Shown: one piece after another, positions 7,592-16,336 of the stretch
Layout of the letters: each line of letters starts with the position of its first letter
How positions within the stretch are numbered: the first letter of the stretch is position 1
Assembly: GCF_018070045.1 (NCBI RefSeq)
Contig: NZ_JAGPYK010000002.1
Coordinates: 248,001-312,000, forward strand
Direction of reading: 5' to 3'
Length of the DNA: 64,000 bases
Origin: Micromonospora sp. U21
GTDB lineage: Bacteria > Actinomycetota > Actinomycetes > Mycobacteriales > Micromonosporaceae
Notes under the pieces: model-generated
Database searches by the model: none
The model's input: the letters and a program-made list of their open reading frames with translations, nothing else
What the model was told of the DNA's origin: nothing
Made by a program: the position numbers and the translations under genes

Positions 7592-8306
7592 GGACCTCGT
7601 CCTCCGTGGTTGGCTGGGCGCCCTGCTGGCGCAGGTGGCCGACCTCGTTGAACCCGCCGGGCGTCAGCCGATCCTCGCTGTCGGCCGACCAGTGGGTGAT
7701 CGAGCAGTTGGCGATCACGTGTTCGCGGGTCAGCGCCATCAGTTCCGGCTCGGTCAGGCCCTCCACCAGGTAGCGCAGCAGGAAGACGAGGGCGTCGTGA
7801 CCGAAGAGCAGCACCCGCTGACCGGCATGGTCCCGGCGCAGGTCGCCGAGGAGCGTCCGCAGCCGCAGCGCCACGTCGGTCCAGGACTCACCGCCGGGCG
7901 GTCGGTAGTAGAACTTGCCCAGCCGGGCCCGGCGCTCGGCCTCGTCCGGAAACCGCCGACGGACCCCGTGCCCGGTCAGCCCGTCGAGGATGCCCAGATC
8001 CCGGTCGCGCAGCCGCTCGTCCCGGCTCACCGGCACCCCGGTGGCGTGCAGTGCCAGCTCGGCCGTGGAGACCGCCCGCAGGTACGGCGAGACCACCGCC
8101 ACGTCCGGGCGACGGTCCGCGGGCAGCCCGGCCAGCCAGCGACCGGTGGCCCGGGCCTGCTCCTCGCCGGTGGGGGAGAGCGGCACGTCGGCGTCCCGGT
8201 GGGTGAGCCCGATCAGGTCCGCACCCGAGGACTCGGCCTCGGTTGCCGCCACGTTCGCGGTGCTCTCGCCGTGTCGGATGATCCACAGGGTTGCCAGTTC
8301 GGCCAT
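7575..8306 (-). CDS. Histidine phosphatase family protein
   Basis: A 243-residue phosphoglycerate-mutase-like phosphatase. The catalytic RHGES motif is at residues 11-15 (IIRHGESTANV), followed by PLSPTGEEQARATGRWL, VVSPYLRAVSTAEL and the second catalytic His in LLFGHDALV at about 178. It carries a Micromonosporaceae-type C-terminal extension (TPGGFNEVGHLRQ). It is the first gene of a two-gene operon with nnrD, which suggests metabolite housekeeping, though substrate cannot be read from sequence. AGGGG lies about 8 nt before ATG 8306. Confidence 0.9.
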   Translation of the reverse strand: MAELATLWIIRHGESTANVAATEAESSGADLIGLTHRDADVPLSPTGEEQARATGRWLAGLPADRRPDVAVVSPYLRAVSTAELALHATGVPVSRDERLRDRDLGILDGLTGHGVRRRFPDEAERRARLGKFYYRPPGGESWTDVALRLRTLLGDLRRDHAGQRVLLFGHDALVFLLRYLVEGLTEPELMALTREHVIANCSITHWSADSEDRLTPGGFNEVGHLRQQGAQPTTEDEVHAEPV

Positions 8307-8438
8307 GCGGCACCCCTACCCGGCCCGTGTGCCCGGTAACCGCGCCATCATGCGGCACCGGCGACCCCGGTCGGCGCGTGAACCCGTGCCGGCCGGGTAA
8401 GCGTGGGCTTCACCGCGAGCCGACAGGGGAGGTGCGCC

Positions 8439-8678
8439 GTGGCAACAATGGTCAAGGAACAGACCAGCCCGGTGAAGGACAAGAACTACGACCTGATCCG
8501 GACGTTGCAGATGTCGCTGGAGAACGTGTACCGGATGGACACGTACATCTCCGACGCCGAGCAGCGTGGCGACAGTGAACTGGCCAACTGGTTCCGCATG
8601 ATCCAGGAAAACAGCCGCAAGGCGGGCGAGCAGGGCAAGCAGATGCTGATGTCCCGGATGCAGCAGGAGAAGCGCTGA
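8439..8678 (+). CDS. Small charged helical protein, unknown function
   Basis: A 79-residue soluble protein (VATMVKEQTSPVKDKNYDLI...) that is almost entirely helical: NYDLIRTLQMSLENVYRMDT, then YISDAEQRGDSELANWFRM and a basic C-terminus. GTG 8439 was preferred over ATG 8448 because AGGGGAGG is 5-6 nt upstream of it. The alternating charge pattern suggests a two-helix bundle. I do not recognise the family. It is monocistronic, with a strong terminator behind it. Confidence 0.8.
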   Translation: MATMVKEQTSPVKDKNYDLIRTLQMSLENVYRMDTYISDAEQRGDSELANWFRMIQENSRKAGEQGKQMLMSRMQQEKR

Positions 8679-8703
8679 CCGGGGCGAACGTCGTCTGTGC
8701 GAA

Positions 8704-8734
8704 GGCGGATGCCGGTCGCTGACCGGCATCCGCC
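8704..8734 (+). terminator. Terminator hairpin
   Basis: GGCGGATGCCGGTC and GACCGGCATCCGCC form a perfect 14-bp stem around GCT, 25 nt after the stop of the small helical protein gene. Confidence 0.8.
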
Positions 8735-8888
8735 GCGCTCACCTCCGCAGCACAGTGCCCCACCGTGAGGCAATCCCCTCGATACCCCCGGGACCGGTCC
8801 GGTTCAGGACAGCGCCGCAGGAGGTTGATGGGGAACAATGCCGTCCGGGGTGGCCGGGCCGCCCCGAGACGGAGGGGTGGGGCCGACG

Positions 8889-9215
8889 ATGACGGTCGTC
8901 CGGGGTCTGCGCGAAGCTTTGCTGCTGTTCCTGATCGCCGCTGTTCTGGTCGCGGCCGCCGCGGCGGTCTGGGTGGCGGTCGACGGGGGTGACTACACCG
9001 GCCGACTGGGGATCGCGCTGATGGTGGTGGGCGCCCTGTTCGGAGTGACCGGCGACCTGACGCTGAGCCGGATCGGCATGCTGGGCCCGCGTGCCACCTT
9101 CGGGATCGCGCCGGAGCGCGAGGAGGCCGGCGGCGGGCGGGTGCTCACCGGGGTCGGCATCTTCCTGTTCGTCGGGTTGCCGCTGATTCTGGTCGGCGTC
9201 CTCCTGGTCACCTGA
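8889..9215 (+). CDS. Small integral membrane protein, unknown function
   Basis: A 108-residue protein with three hydrophobic segments: LLLFLIAAVLVAAAAAVWVA (about 11-30), a less hydrophobic LGIALMVVGALFGVTGDLTL (about 41-60) and the C-terminal LTGVGIFLFVGLPLILVGVL. A charged loop (APEREEAGGG) separates the last two. ATG 8889 is preceded by a G-rich stretch; an in-frame GTG at 8877 is a less likely start. Function unknown. Confidence 0.75.
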   Translation: MTVVRGLREALLLFLIAAVLVAAAAAVWVAVDGGDYTGRLGIALMVVGALFGVTGDLTLSRIGMLGPRATFGIAPEREEAGGGRVLTGVGIFLFVGLPLILVGVLLVT

Positions 9216-9320
9216 CCGGGCCTGCCGCCCGGACGGCGGTCGACGGCGGGCCGGGCGGACACGCCCGCGCCGCGCCGTGCTGGTCTCCCGTCGATGACCG
9301 CGAGGAGCCCGCCGGCGTCG

Positions 9321-9326
9321 TACCCT
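9321..9326 (+). promoter_or_regulatory. Leaderless -10 box TACCCT
   Basis: TACCCT is followed by 7 nt and then GTG 9334, with no ribosome binding site. An in-frame GTG at 9328 would lie inside the expected promoter melting region, so 9334 is preferred. Confidence 0.5.
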
Positions 9327-9333
9327 CGTGGGC

Positions 9334-10305
9334 GTGGCAACGGCGGCGGAGGAGATCCAGGTGGGGGAGCGGCTGGTCCGCGTCTCCAGCCCCGACAAGC
9401 CGTACTTCCCGGAGCGCGGGCTGACCAAGCTGGACGTGGTCCGCTACTTCCTGTCGGTGGGTGACGGCGTCCTGCGCGCGCTGCGGGACCGGCCGACCAT
9501 GTTGGAACGCTGGCCTCGTGGCGTCTTCGAGGGCGCGACCATCGCCACCCGGCAGACCAACCGGGGTGACGCGTTCTACCAGAAGCGGCTGCCGGCGGGC
9601 GCGCCCGAATGGGTGCGGACCGCGCACATCACCTTTCCCAGCGGCCGCACCGCTGACGAGGTCGCGCCGAGCGAGCTGGCCGTGGTGATCTGGGCGGCCA
9701 ACCTGGGCACGCTGCGCTTCCACCCGTGGCCGGTCACCGCCGTCGACGTGGAGCGTCCCGACCAGCTGCGCATCGACCTCGACCCGGCGCCCGGCGTCGA
9801 CTTCGAGCAGGTGGTGCCGGTCGCCCAGGAGGTGCGGGCGTTCCTCGCCGAGCTGGGCCTGACCGGCTATCCGAAGACCACCGGCGGCCGGGGCCTGCAC
9901 ATCTACCTGTCGATCGAGCCGCGGTGGAGCTTCGGCGACTGCCGCCGGGCGGTGCTCGCGCTCGGCCGGGAGATGCAGCGCCGGCTACCGGAGCTGGTCA
10001 CCACCACCTGGTGGCGCGAGCAGCGGGACAAGCCGGTCTTCGTCGACTACAACCAGATGTCCCGCGACCACACGATGGCCTCGGCGTACTCGATCCGGCC
10101 GACACCCCGGGCACTGGTGTCGGCACCGCTGGACTGGGCGGAGCTGGACGACGCCCGCCCGGAGGACTTCGACGTGCTGTCCGTGCCGGCCCGGTTCGCC
10201 GAGCGGGGCGACCCGCACGCCGGCCTGGACGGCGACCGGCGCTCGCTGGAGCCGCTGCTGGAGCTGGCCGACCGGGAGGGGCTGGAGGCCCCGCCGGAAC
10301 GCTGA
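9334..10305 (+). CDS. LigD-type DNA polymerase/primase domain protein
   Basis: A 323-residue stand-alone polymerase domain of the LigD family (archaeo-eukaryotic primase fold), used in bacterial non-homologous end joining for gap filling and ribonucleotide insertion. LTKLDVVRYF and ERWPRGVFEG are typical of the N-terminal half. RIDLDPAPGVDF contains the catalytic Asp pair, TTGGRGLHIYLSIEP holds the conserved His, and VFVDYNQMSRDHTMASAYSIR is the C-terminal signature. Ligase and nuclease domains are absent and no Ku gene is in the window, so partners must lie elsewhere. Transcription appears leaderless. Confidence 0.93.
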   Translation: MATAAEEIQVGERLVRVSSPDKPYFPERGLTKLDVVRYFLSVGDGVLRALRDRPTMLERWPRGVFEGATIATRQTNRGDAFYQKRLPAGAPEWVRTAHITFPSGRTADEVAPSELAVVIWAANLGTLRFHPWPVTAVDVERPDQLRIDLDPAPGVDFEQVVPVAQEVRAFLAELGLTGYPKTTGGRGLHIYLSIEPRWSFGDCRRAVLALGREMQRRLPELVTTTWWREQRDKPVFVDYNQMSRDHTMASAYSIRPTPRALVSAPLDWAELDDARPEDFDVLSVPARFAERGDPHAGLDGDRRSLEPLLELADREGLEAPPER

Positions 10306-10316
10306 GCGCCCGGCTG

Positions 10317-10823
10317 TCACGCCCAGGGGCTGCCCGCCCCGTCGAACTCCTCGAAGACGAGCCAGGTGCGGGTGGACAACACGCCGGGGATGCTCTGCAC
10401 CCGGCCCAGCACCACGTCCCGCAGCGCGGCGTTGTCCGGTGCGCGGACCAGCGCGAGCACGTCGTGGTCGCCGCCGAGCAGCGCGGCGTGCTCGATGTAG
10501 CGCACCCGGGCCAGCTCCGCGGAGACCTCCCGCCAGGTGTTCTGCTCGATCGTCAGCGCGATGTACGCCGAGGTGCCCAGGCCGGCCGCCACGGGCGCCA
10601 CCTGGGCCCGGAACCCGGTGATCACTCCGTCGCGCAGCAGCCGCTCCACCCGGGCGTACGCGTTGGTGCGGGAGATGTGGATCCGCTCGGCGAGGGTGCG
10701 CACCGAGGTCCTCCCGTCACGGACCAGCTCGTCGAGGATCCGCCGGTCCACCTCGTCCAGGGGGCGTGCCGATCGTCCCGATCCGGCCGCCCGGCCCACC
10801 CCGTCTGTGGCCTCCTGGCTCAC
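10317..10823 (-). CDS. bkdR: Lrp/AsnC-family regulator of the adjacent bkd operon
   Basis: A 168-residue Lrp/AsnC regulator. The N-terminal winged helix is LDEVDRRILDELVRDGRTSV followed by LAERIHISRTNAYARVERLL; the C-terminal RAM ligand-binding domain includes YIEHAALLGGDHDVLALVRA. It is divergent from the branched-chain 2-oxoacid dehydrogenase operon, the classic position of BkdR, which responds to branched-chain amino acids; the assignment comes from this context. GTG 10823 has GGAAGG about 6 nt upstream. A TTG further up would add 18 residues and is less likely. Confidence 0.88.
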   Translation of the reverse strand: MSQEATDGVGRAAGSGRSARPLDEVDRRILDELVRDGRTSVRTLAERIHISRTNAYARVERLLRDGVITGFRAQVAPVAAGLGTSAYIALTIEQNTWREVSAELARVRYIEHAALLGGDHDVLALVRAPDNAALRDVVLGRVQSIPGVLSTRTWLVFEEFDGAGSPWA

Positions 10824-10868
10824 CGATACGCCTTCCGCATGCCAACCGTCCCGCCTTCCACCTGGATC

Positions 10869-10877
10869 TTGAGTCAA
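10869..10877. promoter_or_regulatory. Candidate BkdR operator palindrome
   Basis: TTGAGTCAA is a perfect short inverted repeat in the only intergenic space between the Lrp-type gene and the bkd operon. It is flanked by AT-rich bases (ATC before, TCAT after), as is common for Lrp/AsnC sites. TTGAGT could also act as a -35 for the plus-strand operon. Confidence 0.35.
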
Positions 10878-10929
10878 TCATCCGACAGGCGGAAGCATAG
10901 GCCCACCACACGTCCCAGGAGGTTCCGCC

Positions 10930-12096
10930 GTGACGACCACTCCCCAGGCGGTCCGCAGGGCATCCCCGCGCACCCGTCGGGCGGCCACCCCGCCCGACCC
11001 GGCGCGCCCGCTGCTGCCCGACGCCGAGCCGGTCCGCCTGCTCGATGAGAGCGGCACGCCGCTGCCCGCCCGCACCGACTACCCGGAGCCGCCCGTCGAG
11101 GCGCTGCGGGAGCTGTACCGCCGCATGGTGCTCGGCCGCCGGTTCGACACGCAGGCGACCGCGCTGACCAAGCAGGGCCGGCTCGCCGTCTACCCGTCCT
11201 CCCGCGGCCAGGAGGCCTGCCAGGTCGCCGCGGTGCTCGCGGTCCGGGACACCGACTGGGTGTTCCCCACCTACCGTGAGTCGATGGCTCTGGTTGCCCG
11301 GGGCATCGACCCGGTCGAGGTGCTCACCCTGCTGCGCGGCGACTGGCACTGCGGCTACGACCCGACCGAGGTACGCACCGCGCCGCAGTGCACCCCGCTC
11401 GCCACCCAGTGCGTGCACGCCGCCGGGCTGGCCCACGGCGAGGCGTACCAGGGGCGCGACACGGTGGCGCTGGCCTTCATCGGCGACGGCGCGACCAGCG
11501 AGGGTGACTTCCACGAGGGGATCAACTTCGCCGCCGTGTTCAAGGCGCCGGTGGTCTACTTCGTCCAGAACAACCGGTACGCGATCAGCGTCCCGCTGTC
11601 CCGGCAGACCGCCGCGCCGTCGCTGGCCTACAAGGGCGTCGGCTACGGGGTGCCCAGCGAGCAGGTCGACGGCAACGACCCGGTCGCGGTGCTCGCCGTG
11701 CTGACCCGCGCGGTCGCGCACGCACGGGCCGGCAACGGGCCGTACCTGGTGGAGGCGCACACCTACCGGATGGAGCCGCACACCAACGCCGACGACGCCA
11801 CCCGCTACCGCGACGGCGCCGAGGTCGACGCCTGGCGGGACCGGGACCCGGTCACCCGGCTGGAGACCTACCTGCGGGCGCGCGGAGTGCTCGACGACGC
11901 GGCTGTCGCCGACGTCGCCGAGCAGGCCGAGGCGTACGCGGCGGACCTGCGGACCCGGATGAACGAGCAGCCCACGGTCGACCCGCTGAGCCTCTTCGAC
12001 CATGTCTACGCCGAGCCCACCCCGCAACTGGTCGAGCAGCGCGAGCAGGTCCGCGCCGAGCTGGCCGCCGCCCGCGACGAGGAGGGTGACGCCTGA
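10930..12096 (+). CDS. bkdA: Branched-chain 2-oxoacid dehydrogenase E1 alpha
   Basis: E1alpha (388 residues) of the complex that decarboxylates the keto acids of Val, Leu and Ile to branched acyl-CoA, feeding iso/anteiso fatty acids and polyketide starters. The thiamine diphosphate motif is visible as FIGDGATSEGDFHEGINFA to QNNRYAIS (GDG...NN). HTYRMEPHTNADDATRYR corresponds to the phosphorylation-loop region and fits BCKDH rather than pyruvate E1. GTG 10930 follows AGGAGG by 7 nt. It overlaps bkdB by one base. Confidence 0.95.
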   Translation: MTTTPQAVRRASPRTRRAATPPDPARPLLPDAEPVRLLDESGTPLPARTDYPEPPVEALRELYRRMVLGRRFDTQATALTKQGRLAVYPSSRGQEACQVAAVLAVRDTDWVFPTYRESMALVARGIDPVEVLTLLRGDWHCGYDPTEVRTAPQCTPLATQCVHAAGLAHGEAYQGRDTVALAFIGDGATSEGDFHEGINFAAVFKAPVVYFVQNNRYAISVPLSRQTAAPSLAYKGVGYGVPSEQVDGNDPVAVLAVLTRAVAHARAGNGPYLVEAHTYRMEPHTNADDATRYRDGAEVDAWRDRDPVTRLETYLRARGVLDDAAVADVAEQAEAYAADLRTRMNEQPTVDPLSLFDHVYAEPTPQLVEQREQVRAELAAARDEEGDA

Positions 12097-13109
12097 TGGC
12101 CACCACCATGGCGAAGGCCCTCAACACCGCGCTCGGCGACGCCCTCGCCGCCGACGAGCGGGTCGTCGTCTTCGGTGAGGACGTCGGCCAGCTCGGCGGC
12201 GTCTTCCGGATCACCGACGGCCTCCAGGCCCGGTTCGGCGAGAACCGCTGCTTCGACACCCCCCTGGCCGAGGCCGGCATCGTCGGCTTCGCCGTCGGCC
12301 TGGCCATGTCCGGGCTGCGGCCGGTGGTCGAGATGCAGTTCGACGCGTTCGCGTACCCGGCGTTCGAACAGATCGCCTCGCACGTGGCGAAGTTGCGCAA
12401 CCGCACCAGGGGCGCGCTGAGCGTGCCGATCGTCATCCGGGTGCCGTACGCCGGCGGGATCGGCGGGGTGGAGCACCACTGCGACTCGTCCGAGGCCTAC
12501 TACGCGCACACCCCCGGCCTGAAGGTGGTCACCCCGGCGACCGTGCAGGACGCGTACTCGCTGCTGCGGGAGGCGATCGAGGACCCGGACCCGGTGGTCT
12601 TCATGGAGCCCAAGAAGCTCTACTTCGCCAGCGCCGACGCGGAGCTGCCGGCGCGTACCGAGCCGTTCGGCCGGGCGGTCGTGCGTCGGCCCGGTCGCGA
12701 CGCCACCCTGGTGGCGTACGGGCCGGCGGTGCCGGTCGCGCTGGAGGCCGCCGAGGCCGCCCGTGAGGAGGGCTGGGACCTGGAGGTGGTGGACGTACGC
12801 ACCATCGTGCCGTTCGACGACGCCACGATCACCGCCTCCGTCCGGCGTACCGGCCGGTGCGTGGTGATCCAGGAGGCGCCCGGGTTCGCCGGCGTCGGCG
12901 CGGAGATCGCCGCCCGGGTGCAGGAACGCTGCTTCCACGCGTTGCACGCCCCGGTGCTGCGGGTGGCCGGGCTGGACATCCCCTACCCGGCGCCGATGCT
13001 GGAGCACACCCACCTGCCCGGGGTGGACCGGGTGCTCGACGCGGTGGCCCGGTTGCAGTGGGACGACCAGCCGGACCCGCGCTGGTCGATGCAGGGCAGC
13101 GCGGCATGA
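12096..13109 (+). CDS. bkdB: Branched-chain 2-oxoacid dehydrogenase E1 beta
   Basis: E1beta (337 residues), which forms the heterotetramer with E1alpha and supplies the other half of the thiamine site. Landmarks are VVVFGEDVGQLGGVFRITDG near residue 25, TPLAEAGIVGFAVGLAMSGL and RVPYAGGIGGVEHHCDSSEA, with the HHCDSSE stretch typical of branched-chain enzymes. The C-terminal transketolase-like domain contains VVDVRTIVPFD. Translation is coupled at both ends: TGATG with bkdA and ATGA with bkdC. Confidence 0.95.
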   Translation: MATTMAKALNTALGDALAADERVVVFGEDVGQLGGVFRITDGLQARFGENRCFDTPLAEAGIVGFAVGLAMSGLRPVVEMQFDAFAYPAFEQIASHVAKLRNRTRGALSVPIVIRVPYAGGIGGVEHHCDSSEAYYAHTPGLKVVTPATVQDAYSLLREAIEDPDPVVFMEPKKLYFASADAELPARTEPFGRAVVRRPGRDATLVAYGPAVPVALEAAEAAREEGWDLEVVDVRTIVPFDDATITASVRRTGRCVVIQEAPGFAGVGAEIAARVQERCFHALHAPVLRVAGLDIPYPAPMLEHTHLPGVDRVLDAVARLQWDDQPDPRWSMQGSAA

Positions 13110-14476
13110 CCACCGTCGAGCGGACGCAGGTCTTCCTCCTGCCCGACCTGGGCGAGGGGCTGAGCGAGGCCGAGATCGTCGAGTGGCGGGTCGCCGTGGG
13201 CGACGTGGTCACGGTCGACCAGAGCGTGGTCGAGGTGGAGACCGCCAAGGCGGTCGTCGACGTGCCCTGTCCGTACGCCGGCCGAGTGGTCACCCTGCAC
13301 GGCGCGGCGGGTGAGGTCCGTCCGGTCGGCCAGCCGTTGATCACCATCGCGCCGCTCGACGGCGACGACGAGCCGGCCGGGCACGCCACCTACCGCGAGG
13401 AGGAGCGCGCGGGCTCCGGCAACGTGCTGATCGGGTACGGCACCGGGCACGGTGGAGCGGTCCGGCGGCGACGCCGGCCCCGGCTCGCGCTGGCACCCGA
13501 GCCCACCGACGCCCCACCGTCCGGTGGCACCAGCGCCGCGACCGGCGCCAGCCCGGCGGACATCGCCGAGCCGGGCGACCGCGTCACCGCGCCGACGGCC
13601 CTGGTCATCTCACCGATCGTCCGTCGGCTGGCCCGGGAGCACGGCGTCGACCTGAGCACGGTGCGTGGGTCCGGGCCCGGCGGCGTGATCCGCCGCGCTG
13701 ACGTGGAGGCGGCACTGGCCGCGCCCGCTCCCCGGCTGGCGGCCGTACCGGACCTGCACGTGACGGTGGCTCCGGGCGGGGACGGCGATGTGATCGTCCC
13801 GCTCACGGGGGTCCGCAAGGTGATCGCCGACAAGCTCTCCCGCAGCCGGCGGGAGATCCCCGAGGTGACCATCTGGGTCGACGTGGACGCCACCGGGCTG
13901 CTGGAAACCCGGGCCGCGATCAACGCGGCGACGCCGGACGCGCCGGTGAGCATCCTGGCCCTGCTGGCCCGGATCTGTCTCTCCGGGTTGCGCAGGTTCC
14001 CGCAGCTCAACGCCCGGGTCGACACCGACGCCCAGCAGATCGTCCAGTCCGCCGGGGTGCACCTGGGCATCGCCGCGCAGACCGACCGGGGCCTGCTGGT
14101 GCCGGTGCTGCGCGACGCCCAGCGGCTCACCACCGCCGAGTTGGCCGCGGAGTTGGCTGCCACCACCGCGGCGGCGCGGGCGGGCACCCTGGCGCCGGCC
14201 CGGCTGACCGGCGGCACCTTCACCCTGAACAACTACGGGGTGTTCGGCGTGGACGGCTCCACACCGATCATCAACCACCCCGAGGCGGCACTGCTCGGCG
14301 TGGGGCGGATCGTGGACAAGCCGTGGGTGGTGGACGGGCAGCTCGCCGTGCGCAAGGTGACCCAGCTCAGCCTCACCTTCGACCACCGGGTCTGCGACGG
14401 TGGCGTGGCCGGTGGCTTCCTGCGGCACGTCGCCGACTGCGTGGAGCGCCCGGCGCTGCTGATCGCCGCCGTCTGA
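13106..14476 (+). CDS. bkdC: Branched-chain 2-oxoacid dehydrogenase E2 (dihydrolipoyl acyltransferase)
   Basis: E2 core (456 residues), which transfers the acyl group from thiamine to CoA through a lipoyl arm. One N-terminal lipoyl domain is present (LPDLGEGLSEAEIVEW, lipoyl Lys in VEVETAKAVVDV). A basic, low-complexity linker follows (VRRRRRPRLALAPEPT), then a peripheral-subunit-binding domain (ISPIVRRLAREHGVDLSTV). The C-terminal acyltransferase domain carries the catalytic FDHRVCDGG motif. E3 is not encoded here and is presumably shared. ATG 13106 overlaps the bkdB stop. Confidence 0.95.
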   Translation: MTTVERTQVFLLPDLGEGLSEAEIVEWRVAVGDVVTVDQSVVEVETAKAVVDVPCPYAGRVVTLHGAAGEVRPVGQPLITIAPLDGDDEPAGHATYREEERAGSGNVLIGYGTGHGGAVRRRRRPRLALAPEPTDAPPSGGTSAATGASPADIAEPGDRVTAPTALVISPIVRRLAREHGVDLSTVRGSGPGGVIRRADVEAALAAPAPRLAAVPDLHVTVAPGGDGDVIVPLTGVRKVIADKLSRSRREIPEVTIWVDVDATGLLETRAAINAATPDAPVSILALLARICLSGLRRFPQLNARVDTDAQQIVQSAGVHLGIAAQTDRGLLVPVLRDAQRLTTAELAAELAATTAAARAGTLAPARLTGGTFTLNNYGVFGVDGSTPIINHPEAALLGVGRIVDKPWVVDGQLAVRKVTQLSLTFDHRVCDGGVAGGFLRHVADCVERPALLIAAV

Positions 14477-14598
14477 CCCGGCGTACCCCGGCCCCGGTGC
14501 TGCCCTGTGCGGTGCCGGGGCCGGCCCGCATCCATGGGTTTCCCGCACACGTCACCGGGAAGTCGGCGCGCACCACCCGCGTCGAAGGGAGCCGGCCC

Positions 14599-16278
14599 GT
14601 GGCGTACGAGGCGATACTCGACTCGGTGCGGGTACGGCGGCCCGCCGCAGCCGGCGCGCCGCTCTACTGCGACGCCCTGGAGTACGGGTTGACCGGTGAC
14701 GGCGCGACCAACGACCAGCCGGCGCTGGCAGCCCTCGTGGACCGGCTCGGCGCAGGGTACGCCTCGGACGGGCGGGCCCGGGTCATCTACTGCCCACCGG
14801 GCATCTACTCGATCCGCGACGCCGGCACCGTGTGGCGCAGTGGGGTGTCGCTGGTCGGGGCCGGCCCGGCGGCGACCCGGTTCATGCTCAGCAACGAGGG
14901 CAACCGGGTCGACCCCACTCCGTTGGCCTTCTGGACGACCCTCCAGCACGGCGCCGACCGGGACCGGCACATCGCCGACTGCACCTTCGCCGACTTCCAG
15001 GTCGACGGCTCGGGCGTGGCGATGGCCGAGTACAACTACCTGGCCAAGGGCCTCGGCCTGCAGTACGTGGTGCGGGGCGTGTTCCGGAACCTCTACATCC
15101 ACCACACCGCGGCCAGCGGACTGGGCTGCGACTTCCTCCAGGACTCGCTCATCGACGGCGTGGTGGTGGTCGGCTGCGGTCGACTGGACAACGGCGAGCA
15201 GATGGGTGGGGCCGGCATCGGAATCGGCGTCGGCGGGTGGGGCCCGGTGGAGCGGCTGACCATCGCCAACTGCACCGCGTTGGCCAACGGCACCAACGGG
15301 ATATTCCTGGAGCTGCAGAAGGATTACTGGGAGCCGCCCCGCGGCTACCGCATCATCGGCTGCCACAGCCAGGGCAACCGGTTCGGCATCTCCGACTGGG
15401 GCACCGACGGCCTGATCGTGTCCGCCTGCACGATGTCCGGCAATCTGGAGGCCGGCTTCGACGTGTCGGCGCAGGGCACCTCGTCCGTCGCCGGGCGGGG
15501 TGGACTCCTCACCGACTGCGTCATCGACGGCAACCTGCGCGACGGGGTCAGCATCGGCAACAGCCCCGGCCCGTACATCGTCCGGGGCAACCGGATCAGC
15601 GGCAACGGCCAGCACGGCTACCACGCGCACGACCTCGGGCGCGGTTACCAGGGCCCGATCCGGGACGTGGTGATCGAGAGCAACGAGTTCTGGGGCAACG
15701 GGCTGGACGCCGTCCGCATCGACCACCAGATGACCGACGCGGTGCTGCTCAACAACCGGATCCGCAACAACGGGCGGCAGTACGCGAGAGCCGCCGGCGG
15801 TACGGGCGATGCCGTCCGCTACAGCGAGCGGAGCCTGGTGGATCGGGCGGCCGACTGGCCGCACGACGGGCACCGGGGCAAGGTCCTGCGGGTCGGCCGT
15901 TCCGTGGCCACGGTGGCCTCCAACACCGCCGACGAACTGAGCCTGGCCCCGGTCCGTCCGGACGCGTTCACCGCGTGGAGCGGGGACGTGCCGCCGCCGG
16001 GCTGCGCGTACGAACTGGCCCCCGCACCCGGGCGGCGAGCCGGCATCACCATCGACGCGCCGTTCGACTCGGCCACCATCCGCGGCAACCGGATCTGGGA
16101 CAACCACGAATCCGGAACTCAGACCCACGGACTGTGGATCACCGAGCGGGGCAGCTGCGTGGACTGCCGGGTCGAGGACAACGACCTCGCCGGCAACGCC
16201 GAGGACGGGATGCGGCTGGACACCCCGCCGGTGGGCGGTCGCTGGCGCGACAACCACGTCGACAGCGACTGGGCCTGA
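14599..16278 (+). CDS. Right-handed beta-helix repeat protein (pectate-lyase-like)
   Basis: A 559-residue protein with the parallel beta-helix pattern of pectate lyases and GH28-type enzymes. The N-terminus has a Pectate_lyase_3-like GLTGDGATNDQPALAALVD motif and IYCPPGIYSI. Many short coils with asparagine ladders follow, such as RGNRISGNGQHGYH, ESNEFWGNGLDAV and RGNRIWDNHESGT. No signal peptide is apparent, which is odd for a polysaccharide-active enzyme. GTG 14599 follows GAAGGGAG. Substrate unknown. It lies 122 nt after bkdC but is probably a separate unit. Confidence 0.82.
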   Translation: MAYEAILDSVRVRRPAAAGAPLYCDALEYGLTGDGATNDQPALAALVDRLGAGYASDGRARVIYCPPGIYSIRDAGTVWRSGVSLVGAGPAATRFMLSNEGNRVDPTPLAFWTTLQHGADRDRHIADCTFADFQVDGSGVAMAEYNYLAKGLGLQYVVRGVFRNLYIHHTAASGLGCDFLQDSLIDGVVVVGCGRLDNGEQMGGAGIGIGVGGWGPVERLTIANCTALANGTNGIFLELQKDYWEPPRGYRIIGCHSQGNRFGISDWGTDGLIVSACTMSGNLEAGFDVSAQGTSSVAGRGGLLTDCVIDGNLRDGVSIGNSPGPYIVRGNRISGNGQHGYHAHDLGRGYQGPIRDVVIESNEFWGNGLDAVRIDHQMTDAVLLNNRIRNNGRQYARAAGGTGDAVRYSERSLVDRAADWPHDGHRGKVLRVGRSVATVASNTADELSLAPVRPDAFTAWSGDVPPPGCAYELAPAPGRRAGITIDAPFDSATIRGNRIWDNHESGTQTHGLWITERGSCVDCRVEDNDLAGNAEDGMRLDTPPVGGRWRDNHVDSDWA

Positions 16279-16285
16279 TCGACGG

Positions 16286-16319
16286 GCGGCGGCGGCCGGA
16301 ATGCTCCGACCGCCGCCGC
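16286..16319. terminator. Bidirectional hairpin
   Basis: GCGGCGGCGG and CCGCCGCCGC with an inner CGG/CCG extension enclose AATGCT, with one mismatch. It separates the convergent beta-helix gene and the sugar dehydrogenase gene. Confidence 0.65.
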
Positions 16320-16336
16320 TGTCACCGTGAAACTGG

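Noticed and set aside
14233..16257. Long minus-strand frame opposite the beta-helix gene
   Set aside because: It is the Val/His/Asp-rich mirror of a GC-rich real gene; the plus-strand protein has clear beta-helix coils and a ribosome binding site.
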